A stretch of DNA of 50,367 nt from Deltaproteobacteria bacterium (GTDB lineage: Bacteria > Desulfobacterota > Desulfomonilia > Desulfomonilales > Desulfomonilaceae). The notes below the pieces were generated by a model, which saw only the letters and a list, made by a program, of their open reading frames with translations, did no database searches and was not told the DNA's origin. The position numbers and the translations under genes are program-made. Positions 1-9,016 of the stretch are shown one piece after another (within the stretch, counting starts at the first letter, position 1; the number at the start of each line of letters is the position of its first letter). Where the stretch lies: contig JAJYDQ010000025.1 in the NCBI GenBank assembly GCA_021777225.1, positions 1-50,367 of the forward strand, written 5' to 3'.

Positions 1-66
1 TTTTGACCAAAAAAGTCATCCCAAGACCTCATTCTAAGGTGCGGAATGTGAGTTCAATTGCTGTCA

Positions 67-1611
67 ATGAATCAGTCATCTATGAGTAATTTGCCCCCAC
101 AAAAAATGACTAACGGATTCTCAGATACATTCCAGGATAAACAGGGTGTCGATTTATCTTTATCTACGGCCTATTATGATGAACCTGGCAAATATTTTTG
201 CGAGATGCCTGGGCAAAAGGACTTAAACCAGGTGATACAGATCGACCAAACATCCAACATTGAACCCCCTGACTCTGATAGCCTGTCCGTTACGAGTGAT
301 GGTCTGAGCCTGAAAAAAAGCATCATTTCAAATGGGGCCACAAACACTGGAACCAGCTACGCTTCGCTCGCCATGGTTTCTAATCTGTCTCCCGCTCCTG
401 TTGTAATTACAGCTTCAAGTCAATATGTATCCCCAAACTGCCCCGCATGGCGGGCCTTTGACCAAAACGAAAACCATTCGACAAACCCCGAAGAGTGCTG
501 GATCGCATCAGCGGCAGGGACTGAAACCGCTCCTCAATGGATAAAAATAGACTTTGGTCCGGACTCCTCCGTAATAATCAATAAATATAGCATCCTGTCG
601 CGCAACTCCCTCGACCCAACTTATGTCTCAGCTCCAAGGAATTTTCAATTACTTGGATCCAATGACGACATTGTCTGGAAAACGCTCGATTCAGTTCCGG
701 ATTTGCCGGAGCTACCATCTAATACCTGGAGCAATTATCTCACCTTTGACAACAATGTCGCCTATCGATATTACAAATTTCAAATAATGGGCTCATGGGG
801 AACAGGTCTAACCAGCCTGAGTCAACTGAAACTGGTCCAAGCGTCATATGCTGTCCCGACTTCACTCGAAACCGCCATTCTGTTCGGAACTTCAACATCG
901 AGTTGGATGAATATTAAAAGCATATCCCCGAGTTTCTCTACCCCTGGGTCTAGTAAAATCTTTTATGCGTTATCTTTCAACCAAGGTACCCCTTCTGAGA
1001 ACTGGAAAATCTGGAATGGTTCGGCATGGAAGAATATTGCGCAACTAGACTCAGGAAACTGGCTGTTCCTCGATAATTCCGGAACTTGGATCAACTCTAC
1101 TGTGAACACCAGGCTTGATGCGCTCAAACAGGCCCTTGGGTTCAATACAAACCAAATGGACAGTCAATCTCTGGCCTCAATCAATGAAAACTTTTCCGAG
1201 GTTTTTGTTCCGGGCACGATTTCATTAGCAATCGGGATGATGGCCGATGAAAATCAGGAAGTACCCTCTCTCGGGTATTTCACTGTCACTCATGACGAAA
1301 TCGGACAAGAACTGAATTTGATCAGCCGGCCATATTTCGCTGATGTCCCCATTACCAAGGCCTATGTTTCGTTTCTGGTTAAAGATTTAAGTCCAGGCTC
1401 AATGCCTTATATTGGGGTAGGAGGCGAGGCCCCTGACTGGATCGAATTACGTGGGTATTCGGAATTGGAAAACGTCTCTACTGGAGTAGGAAGTTATTCG
1501 GCCTCGTTGTCTGATCTTGAAGCTCTTACAGGAACGGTTAGAATTCGGGTGACAGCCCCTGCCGGGACAGAAATGCAGATCCATGGCTGGGCGGTGAACT
1601 GGGGAAGCTGA
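67..1611 (+). CDS. Discoidin (F5/8 type C) domain protein, function unknown
   Basis: This protein of about 514 residues has no obvious signal peptide or membrane segment. Residues about 112-260 look like an F5/8 type C (discoidin) carbohydrate- or surface-binding fold: a polar stretch with WRAFD, then QWIKIDFG, then RYYKFQI near the end of the jelly roll. The remainder is rich in Ser, Thr, Asn and Asp and ends in a beta-rich region. It contains phrases such as NWKIWNGSAWKNIA that recall phage tail or surface-adhesion proteins, but I cannot assign a family. An in-frame TTG at 58 is possible; I chose the ATG at 67, and neither has a strong ribosome binding site. An in-frame stop lies at 49, so the gene is complete. 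It converges on the phosphate transporter gene. Confidence 0.7.
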   Translation: MNQSSMSNLPPQKMTNGFSDTFQDKQGVDLSLSTAYYDEPGKYFCEMPGQKDLNQVIQIDQTSNIEPPDSDSLSVTSDGLSLKKSIISNGATNTGTSYASLAMVSNLSPAPVVITASSQYVSPNCPAWRAFDQNENHSTNPEECWIASAAGTETAPQWIKIDFGPDSSVIINKYSILSRNSLDPTYVSAPRNFQLLGSNDDIVWKTLDSVPDLPELPSNTWSNYLTFDNNVAYRYYKFQIMGSWGTGLTSLSQLKLVQASYAVPTSLETAILFGTSTSSWMNIKSISPSFSTPGSSKIFYALSFNQGTPSENWKIWNGSAWKNIAQLDSGNWLFLDNSGTWINSTVNTRLDALKQALGFNTNQMDSQSLASINENFSEVFVPGTISLAIGMMADENQEVPSLGYFTVTHDEIGQELNLISRPYFADVPITKAYVSFLVKDLSPGSMPYIGVGGEAPDWIELRGYSELENVSTGVGSYSASLSDLEALTGTVRIRVTAPAGTEMQIHGWAVNWGS

Positions 1612-1651
1612 AAAGCAAAGGAAGGGGGCCTGTCAAAGGTTCACGAATCGG

Positions 1652-3103
1652 TCAACGAAATACTAGAAACAAAGCGCCTGCAAGTAGCATTGTCACAGGG
1701 AATGTAAACACCCAGGCCATGGCTATCTCCCGGAGGGTTCCATATTTCAGTCCCACTTTGTTGGCGACCATGCTCCCGGTTACCCCTGAGGACAAAACGT
1801 GCGTAGTGCTGACCGGCAATCCCATGACGGCCGCCAAACCTATTGTCAGCATCGCAACCATTTGTGATGATGCTCCCTGGGCATAAGTTAAAGGATTTTT
1901 GCCAATTTTTTCCCCGACCGTTACGACCACTCGCTTCCAGCCAACCATTGTGCCAAAGCCTATAGCGCTGGCTACTAAAAGTATCACCCATATTGGAGCG
2001 TAGTCCGTTATCCTTCGCAGCTCGTACCTCGCTCTGTCGATAATGGATTTTTCACTGTCAGAAAGGTTTAGCGCCCCGGAACGTTTCATTTTTCTTATAT
2101 GGTCTTCCAGAAGGACAATCCTTTTTCGGAGTTGAGAACGTTCCAGTGTGGTCATGGACGCCAAAGCGTCCTGTTTCTTCAGTAATTCAATGACCCCTTC
2201 AATTTCTACAGAAACCGGGTCAAGAGGCCTGGATGAAAAAAGACCGGCGCCATTGTCCACTCTGGTATTTTGAGAACTGAGTTGGCTCACCATTACACTC
2301 TGTTTGCTCTGAATCACACCTTTAACCTGTTCCAGTGTTTGAATGGCCTCTGCCCCTCTATTAGACTTATATTCCGGGTTAAGAGCAAAATGCGCCGGGA
2401 GGGAAGCTATCAGGATGATCATTATGAGCCCGACCCCTTTTTGCCCGTCGTTGGAACCATGAGCAAGGCTAACACCAGATGAGGTCAACACCAGAACGGC
2501 CCGGACCCAGGTTGGAGGTTTCCGACCCTCTGGAGGCTCGTACAGGCGTCTATCGCGAACTGACTTACGAATGAGTAACAAAAGCGCCGCTGCAAGAGCA
2601 AACCCTAACACTGGGGATATGAGCAGAGACAGGAAAACAGCCTCGACATTGCGGAAATGGGCCGCCTGAAACACAGGTTCGCCTTGAACTAAAGCGTTTG
2701 CGAGCCCTACCCCTACTATGGCTCCTATCAGAGTATGCGAACTGGAAGCAGGGATTCCCTTGTACCAAGTCGCAAGATTCCAAAGTATTGCAGAGATAAG
2801 AATGGAGAAAATCATAGCCGCGCTGGCCCTTGATCCAACATTGACCAGGAGATCCGTCGGCAGGAGGTGCACAATTGCGAAGGCTACCCCCATTCCACCA
2901 ATGTATACGCCCAGGAAGTTGAAAATTCCTGACAGGACCACTGCGACTCTAGGCCTCAAGGAATTGGTATAAATTACCGTTGCCACCGCGTTAGCGGCGT
3001 CGTGAAATCCATTTACCGCTTCAAAAGTAATTGCTACAATGAAGGCCCCGAGTAAAGCCATCAATGTAGCTGTCGGTAAATGAAAGATTTCAGAGATCTC
3101 CAT
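1652..3103 (-). CDS. PiT-family inorganic phosphate transporter
   Basis: This is an inner-membrane phosphate permease of the PHO4/PiT family, 483 residues and close to the usual length. The family's two inverted repeats are visible: GFHDAANAVATV near residue 33 and the matching C-terminal signature around GLPVSTTHVLSSGVTGS (about 430-446). About ten hydrophobic segments are present. Between the halves, residues about 238-365 form a hydrophilic, probably partly coiled-coil domain (repeated Gln, Ser, Glu, Leu and Lys, with RKRIVLLEDHIRKMKRSG), in place of the short loop of simpler homologues. No separate DUF47 (PhoU-like) regulator gene lies next to it. The gene is monocistronic. Family assignment is firm; phosphate specificity is inferred. 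Confidence 0.9.
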   Translation of the reverse strand: MEISEIFHLPTATLMALLGAFIVAITFEAVNGFHDAANAVATVIYTNSLRPRVAVVLSGIFNFLGVYIGGMGVAFAIVHLLPTDLLVNVGSRASAAMIFSILISAILWNLATWYKGIPASSSHTLIGAIVGVGLANALVQGEPVFQAAHFRNVEAVFLSLLISPVLGFALAAALLLLIRKSVRDRRLYEPPEGRKPPTWVRAVLVLTSSGVSLAHGSNDGQKGVGLIMIILIASLPAHFALNPEYKSNRGAEAIQTLEQVKGVIQSKQSVMVSQLSSQNTRVDNGAGLFSSRPLDPVSVEIEGVIELLKKQDALASMTTLERSQLRKRIVLLEDHIRKMKRSGALNLSDSEKSIIDRARYELRRITDYAPIWVILLVASAIGFGTMVGWKRVVVTVGEKIGKNPLTYAQGASSQMVAMLTIGLAAVMGLPVSTTHVLSSGVTGSMVANKVGLKYGTLREIAMAWVFTFPVTMLLAGALFLVFR

Positions 3104-3472
3104 TGTTTCGTAGTTCCAGTTTTAATCACTTAAAGATATTCATAAGAGATCAGGACATCAGTTCCTGTCGAGTTCCCATCCCCCTTCAAGTGTGGTCAGG
3201 TCAAACTTAAAAACTTGTCACAATGTCGCTTGCTTTTTATGAACTTCGTCTCGCGCGTCTATAATCAGATTATGCAAGAACTGTCAATCGCGATTCCGAA
3301 TATTATTTAAAAAATCATATTAGCATAAAACCGCCCCGGCAATCTACCAATTGAACGAAAGATATTTCGGCAAAGTTTAACAGTTTGATGCGATTCCTCC
3401 ATATAGGAGATTACGTTCGGCAGGGGATCCCTGAAACAAGACGCCAAGGATATGTTAACGATCGTGTAATGG
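3104..3472. other. Non-coding stretch between the PiT and cydB genes
   Basis: No convincing gene is present here. A 69-codon minus-strand reading frame (3307-3516) overlaps the cydB terminator and has no recognisable motif or ribosome binding site. The part next to 3103 should hold the phosphate transporter promoter. TGTCA-like elements occur near 3213-3222, but not in a pattern I would call a Pho box. Confidence 0.4.
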
Positions 3473-3509
3473 ATAAAACCCCAGATCCTCATTTTTAGAG
3501 GACCTGGGG
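3473..3509 (-). terminator. Intrinsic terminator after cydB
   Basis: On the minus strand, 23 bases past the cydB stop, a long GC-rich stem forms (CCCCAG and CTC paired with GAG and CTGGGG, with small internal mismatches, around an A/T loop). It is followed by TTTTAT. This is the natural end of the perR-cydAB transcript. Confidence 0.8.
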
Positions 3510-3531
3510 CAGACATCTAAATGGTTGGAAA

Positions 3532-4557
3532 TTAGTATGCTTCATCAGAAGCCAGGTCGTCTTTGGTTACTTTGCCTCTGAAAACGTAGTAACTCCAAAT
3601 TTGATACACTATGACTATCGGCACAAAAGTGAGCGCCACTCCAAGCATGATTTTCAGAGTAAGAGGACTCGAAGAGGAATTGTAAATCGTTAGACTATAG
3701 GCAGCATTGAGGCTTGACGGAAAAAGATTCGGATAAAGTCCCACCACGCCGAATAATGTGGCCCCGACAATAGTCAGACTCGACGCGAACCATGCTTTCC
3801 AAAAAGCCATTTGTCCAATAAAAAATCTCGTAGCCAAAAGAGCGAGCACTGTAACCAACGGGATAATCAACAGAATTGGGTTGCTCAGATAGTTCGCATA
3901 AAGGTTGGTAGCAAACCATGTGGCGCCAAGGAACACCACGGCCACAATCAGCAAGATCAGCCATATTCCGGAAGCAGCCTTGGCTGCTCTTTTCTCAAGA
4001 TCTCCTTCAGCCTTGATTGCAAGCCACAACCCTCCATGAACCAAAAACAGAAGCACAAAAAGCACCCCTCCCAGGAGGCCATAAGGGTTTAGCAATGTTA
4101 GTAAATTACCGTGAAATATTCCCTCCTGATCTATGGGTATTCCCTTAAAAATGTTCGCGAAAGCCACACCTAACAACAGGGCAGGGACAAAACTTCCGAC
4201 GAAATGACAAACATCCCACAACTTATGCCAGGCTTCATTATCTTCCTTGCTCCTGAACTCCAGAGCTACCGCTCGAATTATTAAGGCAAAGAGTAACAGC
4301 AGTAACGGAGTATATAGAGCGCTAAACATCACGGCGTAAGTAGTCGGGAACGCTGCGAAAGTTACCCCACCGGCGGTGATTAGCCATACCTCGTTCGCGT
4401 CCCAAAAAGGACCCATTGAATTGTAGATGACCCTCTTTTCGTTATCGTTACGGGCAATGAAAGGGGCCAACGTTCCCAACCCAAGATCATAACCGTCCAG
4501 CATAAAATATACAGCCCAAAGGATGCCCCAAAGCAAAAACCAGATTGTTTCCAACAT
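3532..4557 (-). CDS. cydB: Cytochrome bd quinol oxidase subunit II
   Basis: Subunit II of the membrane bd-type terminal oxidase, which reduces O2 to water with quinol. The protein has 341 residues and about eight transmembrane segments. It starts with the characteristic LWGILWAVYFMLDGYDLGLG, followed by the conserved GPFWDANEVWLITAGG and FRSK motifs. It lies 19 bases downstream of cydA on the same strand, and an intrinsic terminator follows. In an anaerobe this enzyme usually serves oxygen scavenging and tolerance, which fits its PerR-type neighbour. No cydX or cydDC genes are visible in the window. Confidence 0.96.
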   Translation of the reverse strand: MLETIWFLLWGILWAVYFMLDGYDLGLGTLAPFIARNDNEKRVIYNSMGPFWDANEVWLITAGGVTFAAFPTTYAVMFSALYTPLLLLLFALIIRAVALEFRSKEDNEAWHKLWDVCHFVGSFVPALLLGVAFANIFKGIPIDQEGIFHGNLLTLLNPYGLLGGVLFVLLFLVHGGLWLAIKAEGDLEKRAAKAASGIWLILLIVAVVFLGATWFATNLYANYLSNPILLIIPLVTVLALLATRFFIGQMAFWKAWFASSLTIVGATLFGVVGLYPNLFPSSLNAAYSLTIYNSSSSPLTLKIMLGVALTFVPIVIVYQIWSYYVFRGKVTKDDLASDEAY

Positions 4558-4576
4558 CGCGAATCCTCCCCTTTTC

Positions 4577-5896
4577 CTAACGATCTAAAGCAGGTATGGG
4601 AACAGGCCCTTTGCGGGCGTTTTTGATTAAAAGATAGAAACAGGCGATCCCCAGTAACGAATAAATAATTACAAAGGCGGCCAGAGACAGTCCTACCTGA
4701 GTCGCATCTACAGCAGACGCTGCGTCCGATGTCTTCATCATTCCATAAACAATCCAGGGCTGCCTGCCGACCTCTGTCACCGTCCAGCCCAAAGTCAACG
4801 CTATGTATGGTAGAGGGATGCAATAAATAAGCAATTTCAGGAATCCCGGGCTATTTTCCGGATTTTTGCGTTTTAACCACGCAATGACACTTATCAACGC
4901 GAAAAGCATACCCAGACCGACCATAATCCTGAATGACCAGAATGTGATCGCCACTGGAGGTCTTTCTTGCTTGGGCCATTCCTTAAGTCCTCTGTAAACG
5001 CCTTCCGGGTCGCCTAACGCCACCCAGCTAAGCAGTTTGGGGATACCCAAAATTTCAACCTTGTTGCGCTGGTTGGCCTCATCCGGGATTACAAACAGAT
5101 ACATTGGAGCGCCTTGGGTTGTTTTCCATACGGATTCAGCAGCGGCCGCCTTGGTCGGCTGATATTTCATCATTTCCTTTCCGTGAATATCTCCCACGAG
5201 GATTTCCCCCAGGGCAAAAATCACAGTAAATGTCGCCGCCATTCTGAACGACCTTTTGAAAAAGGAGAGTTCCTGCTTTCTGATAAGATGGTAAGCGCTC
5301 ACGCCCATGACAAAAAAGCCGGCCAATATGTAGGCGGCGCTTAAGACATGTAGAAACATCAAAATGGCGTAAGGTTGTGTGACAATAGCCCAGAAATCGG
5401 ATAATTCCGCGCGGCCGTTTCTAATTACATATCCCACTGGATGCTGCATCCACGAATTGGCTGTCAAAATCCAATACGCAGAAATGTTGGAGGCCGCAGC
5501 AACTATCCATATACATGCGGCGTGAGCCTTGGGAGAGAGCCTATTCCAACCGAAGATCCAGACACCGATAAAAGTGGACTCCAGAAAAAACGCCACCGTG
5601 GCTTCTATCGCCAATAGAGATCCGAAGATATCCCCGACATATTTTGAATAACGTGACCAGTTTGTGCCGAATTGAAATTCCAGCGTAATCCCAGTCACCA
5701 CACCTATAGCGAAATTGATCACAAACAACTTCCCCCAGAATTTCGCCATTCTCTTGTATTCTTCTATACCGGTCCTTACATATTGGGTTTCCATAATAGC
5801 TACCAAAAGAGAGAGTCCCAAAGTAAGAGGCACGAACAGAAAATGGAAATAGGTCGCAACTGCAAATTGCAGACGTGAGAGAGTCACAGCATCCAT
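4577..5896 (-). CDS. cydA: Cytochrome bd quinol oxidase subunit I
   Basis: Haem-carrying subunit I of the bd oxidase. Starting at 5896 gives 439 residues and the canonical N-terminus MDAVTLSRLQFAVATYFHF. The start is fixed by AAAGGAGG just upstream; a frame extending 89 codons further would overlap the regulator gene and is not real. Visible ligands and proton-path residues include His18 (high-spin haem ligand), Glu98, Glu106 and His183, plus the GRQPW motif near the C-terminal third. The protein is shorter than E. coli CydA because the periplasmic Q-loop is of the short type. It sits 61 bases downstream of the PerR-like gene on the same strand, so the three genes are probably co-transcribed. 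Confidence 0.96.
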   Translation of the reverse strand: MDAVTLSRLQFAVATYFHFLFVPLTLGLSLLVAIMETQYVRTGIEEYKRMAKFWGKLFVINFAIGVVTGITLEFQFGTNWSRYSKYVGDIFGSLLAIEATVAFFLESTFIGVWIFGWNRLSPKAHAACIWIVAAASNISAYWILTANSWMQHPVGYVIRNGRAELSDFWAIVTQPYAILMFLHVLSAAYILAGFFVMGVSAYHLIRKQELSFFKRSFRMAATFTVIFALGEILVGDIHGKEMMKYQPTKAAAAESVWKTTQGAPMYLFVIPDEANQRNKVEILGIPKLLSWVALGDPEGVYRGLKEWPKQERPPVAITFWSFRIMVGLGMLFALISVIAWLKRKNPENSPGFLKLLIYCIPLPYIALTLGWTVTEVGRQPWIVYGMMKTSDAASAVDATQVGLSLAAFVIIYSLLGIACFYLLIKNARKGPVPIPALDR

Positions 5897-5957
5897 TAGA
5901 TTACCAACCTCCTTTCTCGATTGACAGGTGTATTGACTTGAAAACAGGCAGTTAGCT

Positions 5958-6356
5958 TCAGCCTCGGCCAAAGCAATCAGGGCATATTCCGCTAAATTCA
6001 ATACTATGCGACACAGACTGGTACTTGGAACGCCTCCGGGCAATCTCTTCAATCTCGTTAATAGGTTCCATGTGTACGTCATCCACCCTTCCGCAATGAT
6101 TGCAGCGAATGTGGTAATGATTTTCGACAGTCGCGTCGAACCGTTTTTGGGCGCCCGCAACATCCAGCCTCAGAATCATTCCTTCCGCCGACAGCGTTTC
6201 CAGATTTCGGTATACAGTAGAAAGGCTGATTCTGGGGAGTCTCTTCCTGACCATTTCGTACAACTGATCTGCGGTGGGGTGTGACGTCACTTTTCTAAGT
6301 TCCTCGATAATGATATGACGTTGTTTTGTCATTCTACGATTCAGTTGGGTGTGCAT
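5958..6356 (-). CDS. perR: PerR-type peroxide-responsive Fur-family repressor
   Basis: A 132-residue metalloregulator with an N-terminal winged helix (SLSTVYRNLETL as recognition helix) and a C-terminal dimerisation domain. The putative regulatory metal ligands are His26, Asp74, His80, His82 and Asp93; their spacing is exactly that of Bacillus PerR His37/Asp85/His91/His93/Asp104. The residue at the PerR Asp85 position is Asp, not the Glu of iron-sensing Fur. The structural zinc site is Cys85, Cys88, Cys125 and Cys128, again with PerR spacing. It is the first gene of an operon with cydAB. A promoter and an 18-bp palindrome lie immediately upstream, so autoregulation is likely. PerR rather than Fur is my preferred call. 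Confidence 0.88.
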   Translation of the reverse strand: MHTQLNRRMTKQRHIIIEELRKVTSHPTADQLYEMVRKRLPRISLSTVYRNLETLSAEGMILRLDVAGAQKRFDATVENHYHIRCNHCGRVDDVHMEPINEIEEIARRRSKYQSVSHSIEFSGICPDCFGRG

Positions 6357-6366
6357 GTAAGATAGC

Positions 6367-6384
6367 CTTATCAGTATTGCTAAG
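6367..6384. promoter_or_regulatory. Palindromic operator upstream of perR (probable PerR box)
   Basis: CTTATCAGTATTGCTAAG is an imperfect inverted repeat; 14 of 18 positions match its own reverse complement. It lies 11 bases before the perR start and just downstream of the predicted transcription start. Its A/T-rich arms resemble Fur/PerR boxes, so it probably mediates autoregulation of perR-cydAB. Confidence 0.6.
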
Positions 6385-6395
6385 CGTTTGCAATT

Positions 6396-6424
6396 AGATT
6401 ACGCGATTTCAGGAACGCTGTCAA
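6396..6424 (-). promoter_or_regulatory. Sigma70-type promoter of perR-cydAB
   Basis: On the minus strand, TTGACA (6424-6419) is followed by a 17-base spacer and TAATCT (6401-6396). Transcription would start near 6389, directly before the palindrome at 6367-6384. Confidence 0.6.
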
Positions 6425-6521
6425 GTAATTTACTGGACATTTACTGACCATCCGGAATAGACTTCTTACCTTCCTTTTTTCGTGGTATTGGTTCTCGTAT
6501 TAGACGAAAGGAGACCATGGA

Positions 6522-6926
6522 ATGGCCGCTTTATTGAATTTCCTCAAGTCTGTCGCTGGCATTTCCGAAACAAAGCCATTGGCTCAAGATTTGTGGCGAC
6601 TAGATGGGAACACTGTCACAGTCAAAGTTGACAAGGCGCCCGAATTGCTCAGGCCTGGTGGCGCAGTTTATCTAACTGGCAACGGCTTGAAGGAACCCAT
6701 CCTGGTAGTCTCCGACAACGAAGGTGGTTTCCATAGCTTCTCCAATCGATGTACCCACTTTGGGCGCAAACTGGACCCTGTCCCCGGAAAACCAGCTCTT
6801 CGTTGCTGTAGTGTCAACCATTCGACTTTTGACTACCAGGGCGCCAACCTTAAAGGCCCTGCTAAAAAGCCGATCCACGTTTACAAAACTGAACTGAAGA
6901 ACAGCGAATTGATTATCAATATCTGA
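6522..6926 (+). CDS. Small Rieske-type [2Fe-2S] protein
   Basis: A 134-residue soluble protein with a Rieske-like domain in its second half. CTH near residue 77 begins the first ligand loop, and RCCSVNHSTFDYQG near residue 101 is the second. Rieske centres normally use C-x-H and C-x2-H; here the second box reads C-x3-H or C-x4-H, so one ligand position is shifted. The fold is still suggested by the following Phe-Asp, Gly, GPAKKP and VY elements. Start ATG 6522 follows AAAGGAG; an ATG at 6517 is in another frame and stops quickly. It is divergent from perR and shares its control region, so it may be an electron carrier in the oxygen response, which is an inference. Confidence 0.75.
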   Translation: MAALLNFLKSVAGISETKPLAQDLWRLDGNTVTVKVDKAPELLRPGGAVYLTGNGLKEPILVVSDNEGGFHSFSNRCTHFGRKLDPVPGKPALRCCSVNHSTFDYQGANLKGPAKKPIHVYKTELKNSELIINI

Positions 6927-7034
6927 ATCTTCTGTGACCATAGGAGAACAATCCTTAAGGACCAGGTCCAAAACTCCATGAGGTCTTCGTGGCCTAATTT
7001 TGTTGGGCCACATAATATTCACAAGAGATTTGTA

Positions 7035-9002
7035 ATGCTAACCAATCTTGAGATTCACTCCAAATTCGCATTGGCGTCTTGCCTGATGGTATTGGGGATC
7101 GCTGCGGTCGTGTCTATAAGCTGGGTCATCGGGGAACCTGAAATTGCAGGTTTCGGCGCAAAATACATCCCTATGGCGCCTTTAACGGCTATCCTGTTTT
7201 GCCTACTCAGCCTAACCGTAATTGCACAAATTATAGGCCCTCGAAGGGCTGCTAACAGGGCGCTTTTTTATGTATTTTTGTTGGCGGTTGGAAGTCTCTG
7301 TATCCTCGATCTTGTAGATTTTTGTTTGGAGGACCCGTTCGACTTTGAAGCGCCTTTACTTCCCAACCCGGAACCATTTGGAAAAGTTATGGTTGGCAGG
7401 ATTTCGCCAATCGCGTCAGCATGCTTCCTGCTAGCAACCATAGCATCAGGTTTGTTAACCTACTTTCGAGGAAGCCGTAAAAGCTTTGTCAATGATATCC
7501 TTTCGATACTAGCCTCCATCTTGATCTTTGCGAACATAGTGTTTATCTTGGGTTACATCTATGGGGCCCCTCTTCTTTATGGTGGCACCGTCATTCCCGT
7601 GGGTTTATCAACTTCTATAGCGTTTATCTTTTTGGGCGGAGCAATTATTTTTACTAACGGGCCTGAACATCTTCCGCTCAGTCTTTTTACCGGCGCCACA
7701 ACTAGAGCCATTTTGCTCCGGGCCTTTGTTCCAGTAAGCGTTTTGCTCGTCATTGGATCTAACATTTTTATGGCTTACGCTAAGTCCTATTTGAATATCC
7801 AGGATGCTTTACTATCGGCGATATCTACTTTGGTAGCAATGTTGGTTACCGGGTTCATCATTTTCCAAATCGCCAAGCAAATCGGTAGTTCCCTGGACAA
7901 AGCGGAAAAGGCTTTACGCGAAAGCGAGCAAAGATTTAAGTCGATATTCGAAAATTCTCTGGACGGCATATTTCTCTCTTCCTCCCATGGAGATATTTTG
8001 AAAGCAAACCCGGCTGCGTGCGCAATGCTGAATCGACAGGAAGGCGATATTCTAGCTTCAGGACGCGACTCATTTGTCGATCTCGACGATCCCACGTACT
8101 ATGAATCTGTGGAAACCAGAAAGCTGACCGGAAAATTCAGGGGTGAAGTCAATTTCAGACGTAAGGACGGGTCAACGTTCCCCGCGGACATAGCTTCCGT
8201 CACCTTTGAGGACACCAGCGGCGCAGTCAGAGCCATCACAGTGGTTCGTGACATCAGTGAACGAAAGATGGCCGAGAAAGAAAAGGAAAACCTCACGACA
8301 CAACTGGCTCAATCCCAAAAGATGCAGGCGATGGGGACACTCGTTGCCGGAATAGCCCATGATTTTAACAACATGTTACAAGTGATTGTAGGCTATTGTG
8401 AAATACTGCTGTTGGGAAAAAAGGAAGGGGAGCAGGATTTCGCTGAATTGCAGACAATTTTGAAAACCGCTCAACAGGAAGCGGAACTTGTGAAGCGTCT
8501 AATAACATTTTCAGGTAAGGGCGCTGTCAAGAAAGTTCCTGTTGATTTGAATGACAGGATCAGCGACGTGGCCACCATGTTCTTGCGCAGTTTTCCCAAA
8601 GAGATTGTAATAAGGTTCCAGCTCGCTCAAAATCTGAGCCTGATCGAAGCCGATCCTGACCAAATTGATCAAGTCATCATCAATCTGGCCATCAACGCGC
8701 AGGAAGCTATGCCCGATGGAGGGACGCTGGTATTTGAGACCCTGGATTCACACACAGATGGTGATTATGTAATGTTTTCCTTATCAGACACTGGCCGGGG
8801 AATGGACCAAGAAACTCTGGCGCGAGTCTTCGAACCATTTTTTTCCACCAAGCAGAGGGATTCCAGAAGAGGCACGGGCCTGGGCCTTGCCGTTGTGCAA
8901 GGCATAGTGGAAAAACACGGGGGATCTATTACCTGTGAGAGTGCGGTCGGCAGTGGGACGAAATTCAGAATCCTGTTTCCATCCGTCCAGTCCGATGCTT
9001 AA
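7035..9002 (+). CDS. Membrane PAS-domain sensor histidine kinase
   Basis: A 655-residue sensor kinase. The N-terminal 290 residues contain about eight hydrophobic helices forming an integral membrane sensor. A PAS/PAC domain follows (about 295-415, ending in VVRDISERKMAEKEKEN). Next comes a HisKA-type dimerisation domain with phospho-acceptor His442 in GIAHDFNNML, and then the HATPase domain with N box (INLAINAQEAM), DTGRGMD, FEPFFSTK and GTGLGLAVV. The AHDFNN form is typical of kinases with a separate or hybrid receiver, but no receiver domain is present here and no response regulator gene is adjacent. An upstream ATG at 6978 would add 19 residues; I prefer 7035 because it places the first membrane helix at the N-terminus. 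The signal is unknown. Confidence 0.9.
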   Translation: MLTNLEIHSKFALASCLMVLGIAAVVSISWVIGEPEIAGFGAKYIPMAPLTAILFCLLSLTVIAQIIGPRRAANRALFYVFLLAVGSLCILDLVDFCLEDPFDFEAPLLPNPEPFGKVMVGRISPIASACFLLATIASGLLTYFRGSRKSFVNDILSILASILIFANIVFILGYIYGAPLLYGGTVIPVGLSTSIAFIFLGGAIIFTNGPEHLPLSLFTGATTRAILLRAFVPVSVLLVIGSNIFMAYAKSYLNIQDALLSAISTLVAMLVTGFIIFQIAKQIGSSLDKAEKALRESEQRFKSIFENSLDGIFLSSSHGDILKANPAACAMLNRQEGDILASGRDSFVDLDDPTYYESVETRKLTGKFRGEVNFRRKDGSTFPADIASVTFEDTSGAVRAITVVRDISERKMAEKEKENLTTQLAQSQKMQAMGTLVAGIAHDFNNMLQVIVGYCEILLLGKKEGEQDFAELQTILKTAQQEAELVKRLITFSGKGAVKKVPVDLNDRISDVATMFLRSFPKEIVIRFQLAQNLSLIEADPDQIDQVIINLAINAQEAMPDGGTLVFETLDSHTDGDYVMFSLSDTGRGMDQETLARVFEPFFSTKQRDSRRGTGLGLAVVQGIVEKHGGSITCESAVGSGTKFRILFPSVQSDA

Positions 9003-9016
9003 TCTGTATCAATAGT

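Noticed and set aside
3200-3250. Pho box upstream of the phosphate transporter
   Set aside because: TGTCA-like elements occur, but the two-repeat spacing of a Pho box is not present.
3307-3516. 69-codon minus-strand frame after cydB
   Set aside because: It overlaps the intrinsic terminator and has no ribosome binding site or motif.
5894-6163. An 89-residue N-terminal extension of CydA
   Set aside because: It overlaps the PerR gene, has no similarity to CydA, and the start at 5896 has a near-perfect ribosome binding site and the canonical N-terminus.
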